Made by a program: the position numbers and the translations under genes. Shown one piece after another: positions 22,254-32,339 of a stretch of 64,000 nt of DNA. Source of the stretch: Agrostemma githago (Eukaryota > Streptophyta > Magnoliopsida > Caryophyllales > Caryophyllaceae); contig OY288242.1 of NCBI GenBank assembly GCA_958450325.1, forward strand, positions 22,636,474-22,700,473. The letters run 5' to 3'. The notes below the pieces were generated by a model. That model did not search any database. It saw nothing but the letters and a program-made list of their open reading frames with translations, and was not told the origin of the DNA. Numbering within the stretch: position 1 is the stretch's first letter; every line of letters begins with the position of its first letter.

Positions 22254-22594
22254 ATGATATAGTAGTAATATTTTTCCATATGATATAATATGGCTGGGAG
22301 AACGTCCGAGTTACTCCCCACTGACGTGGCTGTTATGTTTATAACATGACAGGTGTTTGCTGCTGGGTTTTGGGTGTGAGCTAGCGAGTAGCGTGGATCC
22401 TACTCTTTCTTCATTATGTAATTTATGGTTTTGTATTAACCTGTTTGGAGATTTTTCTTTTAGCCCTTTTGTAAAAAGAGGCATTTGTATTGACTTACCA
22501 TTTCTTTTAATAAGATATAGTTTGTCAGTGTGTTTTAATCCCACTCTACAGTGTTTCCGCCACTGTATTGCGTTAGATTTTCTAGGGGATTACA

Positions 22595-22599
22595 AGCGG
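22595..22599. repeat. Target site duplication AGCGG (right)
   Basis: AGCGG after GATTACA; partner of 14829-14833 with one change. Confidence 0.65.
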
Positions 22600-23080
22600 G
22601 GTTGGCCAGTAATAACCTGCTCTCAGGGCTTTGTGGGCCAAGGATTTCCCTCATATATGGTGACCACAGATTCCTGAATGGATGTCGTCCAGGACCTCCT
22701 CAGCCTTCCTTGCCCTCAGACATTTGAGCAGGGGTGAGGAAAATGACTTTTTATACAGGTCTTCTCCTACCAGTATAAACCATGTGGCTCTTGCTAGCGT
22801 CTTTATTTTTTTAGCAGGGTCAGGTGGTAGAATTCCATGCTTTTTAAATTGGATGATCGGGGTCATCCAATCTTCAGGGCCAGTTTCTTCAATTACATTA
22901 ACTGGCTGGCAGGGGGTGGTAAATTTTTCCTGGACAACGTCCACTCAGACCGATCTTCGTATGTCCTGCAAGCTGGAGCTGGCTAGTTTTGACAGGGCAT
23001 CCGCCCTGTTATTCTGGGACCGGGGGATCTGCCTGATTTCGTAGGACTTGAACCCTGACAGCTCCTGCTTTACCTTGTCT
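22600..23080 (-). pseudogene. RNase H end and linker of split Tat pol
   Basis: Minus-strand translation reads the end of the RNase H (QIPRSQNNRADALSKLASS, with the last catalytic Asp in ADALS). After a TGA at about 22945 comes the linker before integrase, with DWMTPIIQF, a GEDLYKKSFSSPLLKCL motif and the HHCC zinc-finger start ending GICGHH. A further TGA at 22651 follows, then YYWPT up to the insertion at 22600. The reading frame continues at 14833. On the other side it stops being recognisable at about 23080, where it meets a segment shared with the 3' end of the next element. Confidence 0.8.
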
Positions 23081-23104
23081 AAGCCTCAGTCAGAGTGGGG
23101 GCTC
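23069..23104 (+). repeat. Polypurine-tract segment lying before the left LTR
   Basis: These bases match 30062-30097 with two or three mismatches, including the AGAGTGGGGGCTC polypurine tract. The partner precedes the right LTR, where it belongs. Here it stands outside the element, fused to the Tat pol remnant with about a dozen bases of shared sequence (TTACCTTGTCTAAG). Confidence 0.75.
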
Positions 23105-25352
23105 TGTAGACACCCACAATTTGACCGTCAGGTGTCTATAATAGTTCCCGCCAAACACCCGATGATGATTGGACGCAAACGTGCTTTGATGGACTCGGAT
23201 ATGGGCTCGTAATCATGGACATTTGGTTTAGGCTTATTACGGAGTACAAATCTTACAAAACCAACCTCAAATCCAGGCCCAGTAGGTCGTTTCGAGTCAA
23301 ATAAGACTAATTTGGGTCGAATCCGGCACCAGGGGTAAAACCATCTTTTAGCGACCGGGTCAAACCCGGTCAAAGATATTTTTCCCTGAAATACACGGAC
23401 CAGCCGTGACATTACACGTCCGGTTTGGACTCAAATGCCACAAAAACCAGCTTCGAAAATACTAAACAAATCCGTTTAAGGATAGAATTCGATCCCAAGT
23501 AGGAATCCTGTCCGAATACCAAATCAAGTATTCGACCGAGCATCAAATAACTCGGCCAAGCAGCCCCATTTCAGCCGAGGTACATTGCTTCCTCACCAAG
23601 CAACGGAATTTTTGTTCCACTCGAATTACTTATTCCTATCCTTAGACGGAATCCTACCTCAACCCGACTGATGACTCTTTCTTCCTTTGCAAGTTAGTCA
23701 TCCTATAAATAGGACCCTTCCGTCACATATTCAAGACACCAATTACCAACAACTGATAACATAACATCGATTCATCGTTCATCCTCAACACCTCGATCGA
23801 TTATTCATATCATACAACATACATTCATACATCATCGACGAAACAATTCAAAATAATTCCCGACGAGTCCAACCAAAAAGCCGGCCGAACCCGCTAGCCT
23901 ACACGACCCAAAAACCGACACCGTAACTCATCCACATCGTCTCGACGCTCCCGTGCCTAAGCCACTTTCCGACGAGCTCTTTTCCGAGAAAACAAAGCAT
24001 GTAGGTTGAGGGTGTAAAATCAAACCCGATTCTTCCTCCTTCTCTTTCTCTTTCACGTCTTTTTCGTTTTTTTGTGTCGTTGGTCGGCTCGTTTTAATAT
24101 GGGTCGTTGTCGCATCCTTTTTTTTTCTAATATCGATACTATAAAAGCTATTTTCATATATAAACGTTCTTAAAATACGATATCGATTCTCTAATCAAAT
24201 ATCGTATTAAACAAGGACTAAATTAAATCTCGTTGATGCTAAAAATTCGTTACATCTTTTCAGAATACGACGATTTTAACGCGGAGAGAATTAACATTTT
24301 TTTCTTCTTTTCATCCAATTTCTTTTCTTTTTCAAAACAATTTTCAAAGCACTTTTTTCACTTTTTTTTAAAATCATTCTACTATTTGATATCGATTTCA
24401 TAATCGAACATCGAATACGACGAATATCGAAAATATAAATCGAGTATAAAGTAATCCATATTTGTACGCGATTTATCAAAATTAGCAATTTTCGAAAACC
24501 GAATCCGAGACAGCCACCCGCGCGAGTCGCTCCCCTCCCGGGCGAGTCGCACGGGCTGCTGTAAGCCGCGTCTCTTTTTTCGTTTTTTCCGATTTTTTTC
24601 CAGCATCGTATTCTCACGTAAAACCGCAGTTTTCTCGGTATATTTTCAGATTTCGACAAGTTTTTTTACGCGTCATAAAACTTTTCCGAATCATGCATAT
24701 TATCGTGTTTACATCTTTATTCGATTTATTCAATCGTTACTAACTCGTTTTCTCGTGTTTGTAGCAGTTTATTTTATTTCTATTGTTTTATTAGACTAAA
24801 ACAAACTTCACATGCTAAATATAACTTTGACGTTATTAGTTTAAGGTTTATTAAACGACTTAGCAACCCATTTATTTTTCTTCTCTCACATGCTTAGGGA
24901 AAATAATGTTGGCATATCACTCAACCGTCGAACTAACGCGTGTACACCAAAAACGAACGATATCATAGTAAAGGCCGCTAAGTGCGGGCGGGGTTGGGTG
25001 TTCTCAGTGAACTTCCCAACACGTACCCTCACCCCTTACTCAGAACCATGGTTTCCGGATGTCCGAATCCATTGGCAACGAGAGTCATTCAATACACGAT
25101 ATCCGATAATGTCGGTATCGGTATCAAATGCTAAGGGACGAACCCGATAAACTCTGACATCGGAAATGGGCCGTATTTTGTACACGGCCCACTACGACAT
25201 AGAGTGGGTTCGAACGGGTCCGAACTCCCACAAAGTTCGGTGGCGACTCCTACTTCGATTTAAATTTCAATTTGACCATCTCATATGGAGATTCATTCGC
25301 CTCCCAAAACCCGCGCGTGGCCGCGTCGGGGTGGACCTATGTCATGTCCACA
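23105..25352 (+). repeat. Left LTR of the gag-only Tat element
   Basis: Starts TGTAGACACCC and ends CATGTCCACA; the ends form an imperfect inverted repeat (TGTAGACA / TGTCCACA). TATAAATA at 23704-23711. About 2.25 kb, near-identical to 30098-32326, more distantly related to 54815-57261. Conserved frames inside LTRs (for example minus 23128-23412) are not credited as genes. Confidence 0.9.
23704..23711 (+). promoter_or_regulatory. TATA box of the left Tat-type LTR
   Basis: TATAAATA, 600 bases into the LTR; the same box is at 30697-30704 in the right LTR and at 55203-55210 in the third copy. Confidence 0.6.
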
Positions 25353-25355
25353 ATT

Positions 25356-25373
25356 TGGCGACTCGGCTGGGGA
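25356..25373 (+). promoter_or_regulatory. Primer binding site, tRNA-Arg
   Basis: TGGCGACTCGGCTGGGGA follows the LTR by three bases. It fits the complement of a plant tRNA-Arg 3' end, the primer used by Ogre/Tat elements. Confidence 0.7.
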
Positions 25374-26682
25374 TCAACTGATGAGTCACTTACCATCGGC
25401 ATCCTCAGGGTGAAACTCGAAAAGAAATCATTCGAATAGTAATGTACACGTTTTAGTTCAATGGTTCATGCATAACCCAATTCTTTCCCGGGCCGGTTAC
25501 TTGTGACCGACGTCCCACTATACCGCGGTGCATTCCTAAATGGGTGCACAAAAGACTTCGATGGCGGAACTCGCATGGGTTTTACGGCAGGTTCTAAGAC
25601 CAACTCGGCTTAGGAAGACCGTCCTGATTTGCGAGAAAGCTATCGTCGTTGGTATAGACCCTATTCGACCGACCGAGACTTAGACTAAGAGCATACATGG
25701 TGTCATTATACTGTTTTCGTGACTACATGCTACTTGATCTTCTTTGGTCTTTTTCAAAAACCGTCATTTCAAAAATTGCATCTTTTCAAAACTATCCATT
25801 TTTCAAAGCCCGGAAAGCTACCGAATTTAGGACTTATGATTTTGACTCAAAATAGTCTATTTTTTAGCCGGTATGCTGCCCAAACTTTATCAAAATTCCC
25901 AAAAATTCGGCCCGATAAGACTTTTCGGTTTTCAAAAAAATCAGGCCATCCGATCCGACTTTTTCGGGTTCTTCTAAATCCAAATTTTCCTTTTCAAAAC
26001 CTTCCTCTTCTTGAGACTTCCCGTATTTAGTAGTGTCGGGTCTTGTCATAAGTTGTTAGAGTTTATAGCGTCGAAACTCCGTCGATCCTACATCACGAGT
26101 TTCTTCCCCATCCCAGTCCGCCTTATTTGTCGAGGCACGGCCCACCTGCGTAGGACGAACTCCTACAAAGGGAAGCCCGTTTACACATTCAAGTCCAAAG
26201 TCTAGAGAGTATCTCACGTGGACCTTCCTTCGAGCGGGACTCGGTCCACATAGCCAAATCCTAAGGGAGGCCCACCTTTCACGAGTCACCCGTCTAGGTG
26301 TCTTTTCCGAGTCATTTCCTTTTCAGGCTTTTCCTCACTCGGGGGCCACCCTTCAGCAGAGCGATCAACCACGGTTGCTCTAAGGGTCATGGCTTACACG
26401 TGTTGTCTCACGTACCCCACTTTCGGGTCACTTAGATGTCACACCATCTGAGTCCTATCTGAGTCCTTAGTCTCACTTGGGGGCTATTCTCCGATGGAGC
26501 GATTAATCACAGTCACTCCGAGAATCGTACCCTACACATTTGTCTTAGGAGAGTCTAACCCGGGTCGAACTGGAGTCGTCTCTCCTCCCGCGCTATTTCC
26601 TATGCCTTGGTGTATTCGAGTTCCGAAGCAACTTTCCTGATTACGCAGTATTCTTACAGACAAGCCGCCCTTCACCCGAACC
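25374..26682 (+). other. Leader between primer site and gag
   Basis: Non-coding. It contains several near-repeats of the phrase CTCACTTGGGGGC/ACTCGGGGGCC around 26330-26480. A homologous leader lies at 57283-58436 in the second Tat-type element. Confidence 0.6.
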
Positions 26683-27501
26683 ATGACACAACAAGCCATA
26701 GACGAGCTGACCGCCTCACTGGCTAAGATGGAGGCCCAACTGACTGCCATCAGGACCGACCAAACCGCCATTGCTACCCGTTTGAGCGCCGTGGAGCAAA
26801 GGACTCTTAAGGTCAGGAATGAAACCGTTGGGCCCATAGCTGAACTGGTCAGCGCCATCCGAAAACTGGAGGAACAGGTCCACTTATCAATGAACAACAC
26901 TATCCACACGGAAAATGCCCGAGAATATACACCCATTAGTGAGAAACTACCAAAGGATCTCAACTTAGAAGTGTTACCCATATTCGAAGGGACGGAGGAT
27001 CCATTATTACACCTCCAAGCTTTCAAACAGTTCATGGCAGTCAAGGGGGTCAAAGCCGACATGTTCATCAATTTGTTCGTCGCATCCCTCGGGAAATATC
27101 CAAAAGCCTGGTTCTATAGGCTTAATGCAAAAAGATTCCCAACTTGGGAAGATGTGGCTACCGAGTTCGCTAAAAACTATTCTGATAATACTGAACTTCA
27201 GACTACTATGCGGGCCCTAGAAGTCATGGCCCAGGAGCCCAAAGAAGGCTTCACCAAATACCTCCAACGCTGAAGGGCCGAAAGCGTGAAGCTGGTAGAG
27301 AAGCCCAATGAAAAAACTTTAGTTGAGGCCTTTGTCAAGAACCTCCTCCCTTCCTACCGAGTCCATCTCCGGTATGCTATCATACCCAACTTCGCCACTT
27401 TAACTGAAATGGGCACTAGGGTCGAAGATGATCTTCGACATAATGAAGATCTGGGTGAAGCTTCTACGAAGGCCATACTGGACATCCACTTGAGTCCTTA
27501 G
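26683..27501 (+). pseudogene. gag of Tat-type element, one stop codon
   Basis: ATG at 26683. Residues about 1-70 form a coiled coil (LAKMEAQLTAIRTDQTAIATR). From about residue 95 the retrotransposon gag domain is seen: LPIFEGTEDPLLHLQAFKQF, ASLGKYPKAWFYRL, FPTWEDVATEFAKNY and a YLQR motif. A TGA at 27271-27273 stands where the family has Trp, so TGG to TGA is likely. The frame then continues (RAESVKLVEKPNEKTLVEAF) to a stop at 27499-27501. No zinc knuckle, protease or pol follows. The first 75 residues align with the frame at 58437. Confidence 0.8.
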
Positions 27502-28432
27502 AAGCTGAAGACTACTGACAACCTCATCCAAGAGTCTAGGTTTGGTTTAAGTCTGAGTCTGAGTCCGAGTCTAGGATATTCTACTCCTTTCAATTTCAAA
27601 ATCAGAGTCAGAGTCAACTGTATTATGTCCTCTTTTCACATTTCAATAAAATCAGTTTTTCTATTTCTCATATATACTTTCCTTATGTGTTTCCGAGAAC
27701 ATGATGAACAATATCATACACTGTGACCACATGCACGTGACTATTATAAGCGCATCTATAATGACTGCTGGAAACCGAGCCCGTGTTTTCCTCTTACCTG
27801 GTCCATGTCTGGTATAGAAAAGCCACATAACTACTCTTAGCAGGAGCGGTATCGAATCCTATGACAAATCCAGATAGTCTCCTAGTTTGGGTTCAAGACG
27901 GGAGGCAAGCCCATTTCCCACAATAAACACTCATCCAATAAGACTGACCAATCCCTACCCTACGTGTTAGTCTGACAAAAAAAACAAACGGCCAAAACAA
28001 AAGAGCTGGCCATGACAAAAAAAAACTGGACGAAAAATCAAGAGTCCAAGAAAAAAAGTCCAGGGAAAAAGCAAAAGGCCAAAACAAAAAAAGCAGGCCA
28101 TCATCAAAAAAAATTCAAATGCCCATGACCGTACCCTTGGCCAAGTACGGTTAATTATCAATACTCATACCATGAATAGGGGAGAAACAATCAAGTTGGT
28201 CAGCTAACACCACATTTAGCCTTCCCACATTACAACCCTCAAGACCTTCCCGAGACCCAGGCCAGAGACAGCCCGAAATTTTGAGGATTCAAGCTTCATA
28301 GGATACCCCTAACCATTAGGGCCAGACATGGAAATCATATCTCGCATTATCAAAACTTATCCCGATCAAAGTTCGAGTCATTCTACTCGACTTCCCATTT
28401 ACATAACAAAATTCACAATCACCATACAAAGA

Positions 28433-28581
28433 CCCGAGAGCAAAACTCGTTAAAATCCCCGAGAGCAAAACTCGTTAAAATCCCCGAAAGCAAAACTAGT
28501 TAAAATCCCCGACAGCAAAACTCGTTAAAATCCCCGAGAGCAAAACTCATCAAATCCCCGAGAGCAGAACTCGTTAAAATC
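28433..28581 (+). repeat. 25-bp minisatellite, about six units
   Basis: Unit CCCCGAGAGCAAAACTCGTT plus AAAAT. Six adjoining copies with a few changes each. Each unit carries CGAG...CTCG, a small inverted repeat around GCAAAA. No spacers, so it is not CRISPR-like. Confidence 0.85.
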
Positions 28582-29810
28582 CAATCCCAATTCTTCTCAT
28601 CCAAACCAGTTACCAGCCCCAAACACGGGAACTCAACTTGCAGTCGGCATAGAACATGCCCAAATAAGTTCACACCACCTCTGGGGGCTACCCTGGAGAA
28701 CGCTCACAGTCACAGGATCAACATCCTAACTATTCTAGCCCTTTGATCAAGGCATCATTGGGAATTCACCTAGCCTATACCATCACTATGGCTAGTTACA
28801 CACAAAGCCCTAGTAAACTAGGCACCATTATATATCTTTCAATCCACTGAACTACGGCATGGTTTGATTTCACTACACGTGAATAAGAAGGCAGCCTTTC
28901 AACAGAGGCACAACCACTCACATTGACACACATTCAAAAAAAAGCACCATCATTCCTGACACGACACTGTCATGTTCTCAACCGCCAGCTTTGTCATCCT
29001 GGGGGCTTCTCTTATGCAGAAGTTCTCCTTCCACTCACATAGTCCAAAGACTTTCAAATACTAGCCTCCTTTCTACAGTGTGTCCTAATACTCGGCTCCG
29101 TCGAAGACGAGAATCTGTCAGAATTCGAAGCAACACCTACCTTGGAAGTATACCCCAAAACAAAAAAAAATCCAAAAGAGCACCATACTACAGCATTGTT
29201 ACTGCTAAAGCAGTCTCATTACAGACTACTGTAATTACCCCATAACAGGTCGTTCCCATTTTGACTTCGACCGTGTTGCCACTCGCCTAGGCTACGGGAT
29301 AACGCAACTTAAGAGTCTTGTCATCTTAGGTGGCCCACCCCCTACCGAGTCACGGTCTAACCCTTAGAGAGTCAAAGTCGTGTCTGTCAACTCGTCCTCT
29401 CGCGTCCAGAGTCGAGTCTGTCGGTATATCTCTCTCTTCAAATTCTCATTTTAAAATTTGCAAAACTTAGCCATTTGAGAAAATCCCTTTTCGAGTCACC
29501 ACGGGAATAGGAATTTTTATCATACTTCATCTAGGCATACAGGACTAACCAGAGGATTTTAGGAATCCGTGTCAGAATCTGATCAGGAATCAAGTCATCC
29601 CAAGCATTCTTATTTCCAAAAAAATTTCAAAAAAAATTTCTTCAGCATTTTCTTTTCAAAAATCAATCAAAAATCATTTCTTCCCCAGCGTGAGTCGGTG
29701 TTTCGCCTAGATATTGCATGCAAATTATTATCAACAGACAGGTACACCCAAGACTCCCGAAGAAATCTCGAAATTCCCCAGTGGAGAAACTCAAGCAACT
29801 TCTTTCAGGC

Positions 29811-29830
29811 TGTGTCTGTAAACAGACACA
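29811..29830. repeat. Perfect stem-loop TGTGTCTGT-AA-ACAGACACA, copy 1
   Basis: TGTGTCTGTAAACAGACACA, nine paired bases and a two-base loop, followed by CCCA. Lies about 270 bases before the right LTR. Confidence 0.8.
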
Positions 29831-29874
29831 CCCATAGCTTCCAAGGCAGGCACCCGCGCAACTCCAAGATGGGA

Positions 29875-29894
29875 TGTGTCTGTAAACAGACACA
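29875..29894. repeat. Perfect stem-loop, copy 2
   Basis: The same 20 bases as at 29811-29830, again followed by CCCA. A half copy (AACAGACAGGTACACCCAAGACT) stands near 29732. Confidence 0.8.
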
Positions 29895-30084
29895 CCCAAG
29901 ACTTTTCAGGCAAAGTCCCCGCGACATTATTGGCATCTATCCAGGTATGATTTCTATCCTATGACTGGCGAGCCCTTCACGCAGGTCTAATGGACTATAA
30001 ACGACCCGATCGGAAGTCTGCCAGGTTTTAATCCTTGATTGACCTGGTAGCTACTCTAACTTTTGCCTTGTCCAAGCCTCAGTC

Positions 30085-30097
30085 AGAGTGGGGGCTC
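30085..30097 (+). promoter_or_regulatory. Polypurine tract before the right Tat-type LTR
   Basis: AGAGTGGGGGCTC directly before TGTAGACACC. Confidence 0.7.
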
Positions 30098-32326
30098 TGT
30101 AGACACCCACATTTTGACCGCCAGGTGTCTATAATAGTTCCCGCCAAACACCCGATGATGATTGGACGCAAACGTGCTTTGATGGACTCGGATATGGGCT
30201 CGTAATCATGGACATTTGGTTTAGGCTTATTACGGAGTACAAATCTTACAAAACCAACCTCAAATCCAGGCCCAGTAGGTTGTTTCGAGTCAAATAAGAC
30301 TAATTTGGGTCGAATCCGGCACCAGGGGTAAAACCATCTTTTAGCGACCGGGTCAAACCCGGTCAAAAATATTTTTCCCCGAAATACACGGACCAGCCGT
30401 GACATTACACGTCCGGTTTGGACTCAAATGCCACAAAAACCAGCTTCGAAAATACTAAACAAATCCGTTTAAGGATAGAATTCGATCCCAAGTAGGAATC
30501 CTGTCCGAATACCAAATCAAGTATTCGACCGAGCATCAAATAACTCGGCCAAGCAGCCCCATTTCAGCCGAGGTACATTGCTTCCTCACCAAGCAACGGA
30601 ATTTTTGTTCCACTCGAATTACTTATTCCTATCCTTAGACGGAATCCTACCTCAACCCGACTGATGACTCTTTCTTCCTTTGCAAGTTAGTCATCCTATA
30701 AATAGGACCCTTCCGTCACATATTCAAGACATCAATTACCAACAACTGATAACATAACATCGATTCATCGTTCATCCTCAACACCTCGATCGATTATTCA
30801 TATCATACAACATACATTCATACATCATCGACGAAACAATTCAAAATAATTCCCGACGAGTCCAACCAAAAAGCCGGCCGAACCCGCTAGCCTACACGAC
30901 CCAAAAACCGACACCGTAACTCATCCACATCGTCTCGACGCTCCCGTACCTAAGCCACTTTCCGACGAGCTCTTTTCCGAGAAAACAAAGCATGTAGGTT
31001 GAGGGTGTAAAATCAAACCCGATTCTTCCTCCTTCTCTTTCTCTTTCACGTCTTTTTCGTTTTTTTGTGTCGTTGGTCGGCTCGTTTTAATATGGGTCGT
31101 TGTCGCATCCTTTTTTTTTCTAATATCGATACTATAAAAGCTATTTTCATATATAAACGTTCTTAAAATACGATATCGATTCTCTAATCAAATATCGTAT
31201 TAAACAAGGACTAAATTAAATCTCGTTGATGCTAAAAATTCGTTACATCTTTTCAGAATACGACGATTTTAACGCGGAGAGAATTAACATTTTTTTCTTC
31301 TTTTCGTCCAATTTCTTTTCTTTTTCAAAACAATTTTCAAAGCACTTTTTTCACTTTTTTTTAAAATCATTCTAACTATTTGATATCGATTTCATAATCG
31401 AACATCGAATACGACGAATATCGAAAGTATAAATTGAGTATAAATTAATCCATATTTGTACGCGATTTATCAAAATTAGCAATTTTTGAAAACCGTATCC
31501 GAGACAGCCACCCGCGCGAGTCGCACCCCTCCCGGGCGAGTCGCGCGGGCTGCTGTAAGCCGCGTCTCTTTTTTTCCAACATCGTATTCTCACGTAAAAC
31601 CGCGGTTTTCTCGGTATATTTTCAGATTTCGACAAGTTTTTTTACGCGTCATAAAACTTTTCCGAATCATGCATATTATCGTGTTTACATCTTTATTCGA
31701 TTTATTCAATCGTTACTAACTCGTTTTCTCGTGTTTGTAGCAGTTTATTTTATTTCTATTGTTTTATTAGACAAACGAACTTCACATGCTAAATATAACT
31801 TTGACTTTATTAGTTTAAGGTGCATTAAACGACTTAGCAACCCATTTATTTTTCTTCTCCCACATGCTTAGGGAAAATAATGTTTGCATATCATTCAACC
31901 GTCGAACTAACGCGTGTACACCAAAAACGAACGATATCTTAGTAAAGGCCGCTAAGTACGGGTGGGGTTGGGTGTTCTCAGTGAACTTCCCAACACGTAC
32001 CCTCACCCCTTACTCAGAACCATGGTTTCTGGATGTCCGAATCCATTGGCAACGAGAGTCATTCAATACACGATATCCGATAATGTCGGTATCGGTATCA
32101 AATGCTAAGGGACGAACCCGATAAACTCTGACATCGGAAATGGGCCGTATTTTGTACACGACCCACTACGACATAGAGTGGGTTCGAACGGGCCCGAACT
32201 CCCACAAAGTTCGGTGGCGACTCCTACTTCGATTTAAATTTCAATTTGACCATCTCATATGGAGATTCATTCGCCTCCCCAAACCCGCGCGTGGCCGCGT
32301 CGGGGTGGACCTATGTCATGTCCACA
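30098..32326 (+). repeat. Right LTR of the gag-only Tat element
   Basis: Near-identical to 23105-25352; a 20-25-base deletion around 31565 (loss of a TTTTTTCG-rich piece) accounts for much of the length difference. Ends CATGTCCACA at 32326 and abuts CACTA sequence. Confidence 0.9.
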
Positions 32327-32339
32327 GAGATGATCCGAT

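Larger units (their letters stand above)
18131..22275 (-). mobile_element. L1-type LINE, decayed, ORF2 only
   Basis: On the minus strand the order is endonuclease (from 22253), reverse transcriptase, zinc-knuckle-like zf-RVT region, RNase H, poly(A). ORF1 is absent: the copy begins about at the ATG of ORF2. One frameshift (a run of seven A, plus-strand 22031-22037) and three in-frame stops (21170, 20363, 18785) disable it. I could not fix target duplications; the 5' edge is uncertain by about 30 bases. Confidence 0.85.
14834..22594 (+). mobile_element. Probable solo LTR (TGTAACACC...GATTACA) carrying a LINE
   Basis: It begins TGTAACACCCC and ends GGGGATTACA, near-inverted ends, flanked by AGCAG/AGCGG. 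Apart from the LINE at 18131-22275 it holds no coding frame with retroelement motifs. It is AT-rich, with a (TTC)n stretch at about 16225-16260, and about 3.6 kb long without the LINE. Long LTRs that begin TGTAACACC are common in gypsy chromoviruses of the Tekay/Del type, and a lone LTR with a target duplication is the usual product of LTR-LTR recombination. The first 530 bases are homologous to the minus-strand copy at 46792-47363. Frames such as 15380-15787 or 16192-16632 are low-complexity and not convincing. Confidence 0.7.
27502..30084 (+). other. Long non-coding 3' internal region of the gag-only element
   Basis: No frame shows pol motifs. It holds an A-rich stretch with GGCCAAAACAAAA and CCATGACAAAAAAA phrases (about 27970-28110), a 25-bp minisatellite (28433-28581) and two perfect stem-loops (29811-29830, 29875-29894). 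This replaces the roughly 4-5 kb of pol expected in an autonomous element. Confidence 0.7.
23105..32326 (+). mobile_element. Gag-only Tat/Ogre-type LTR retrotransposon (TR-GAG-like)
   Basis: Two LTRs (23105-25352 and 30098-32326) are nearly identical, so the copy is young compared with its surroundings. The primer site matches tRNA-Arg, as in Ogre/Tat. Between them lie a gag frame (26683-27501) with one stop and about 2.5 kb of non-coding DNA before the polypurine tract; there is no pol at all. Flanks do not match (GGCTC against GAGAT), and the two sides belong to different elements (Tat pol left, CACTA right), so the present borders are recombinant. Confidence 0.85.

Noticed and set aside
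23128..23412. Conserved minus-strand frame in both Tat-type LTRs (also 30079-30405)
   Set aside because: Conserved only because the LTRs are near-identical; no known domain.
28433..28581. CRISPR-like array
   Set aside because: The units adjoin without spacers and the host is a plant; it is a minisatellite in a retrotransposon.
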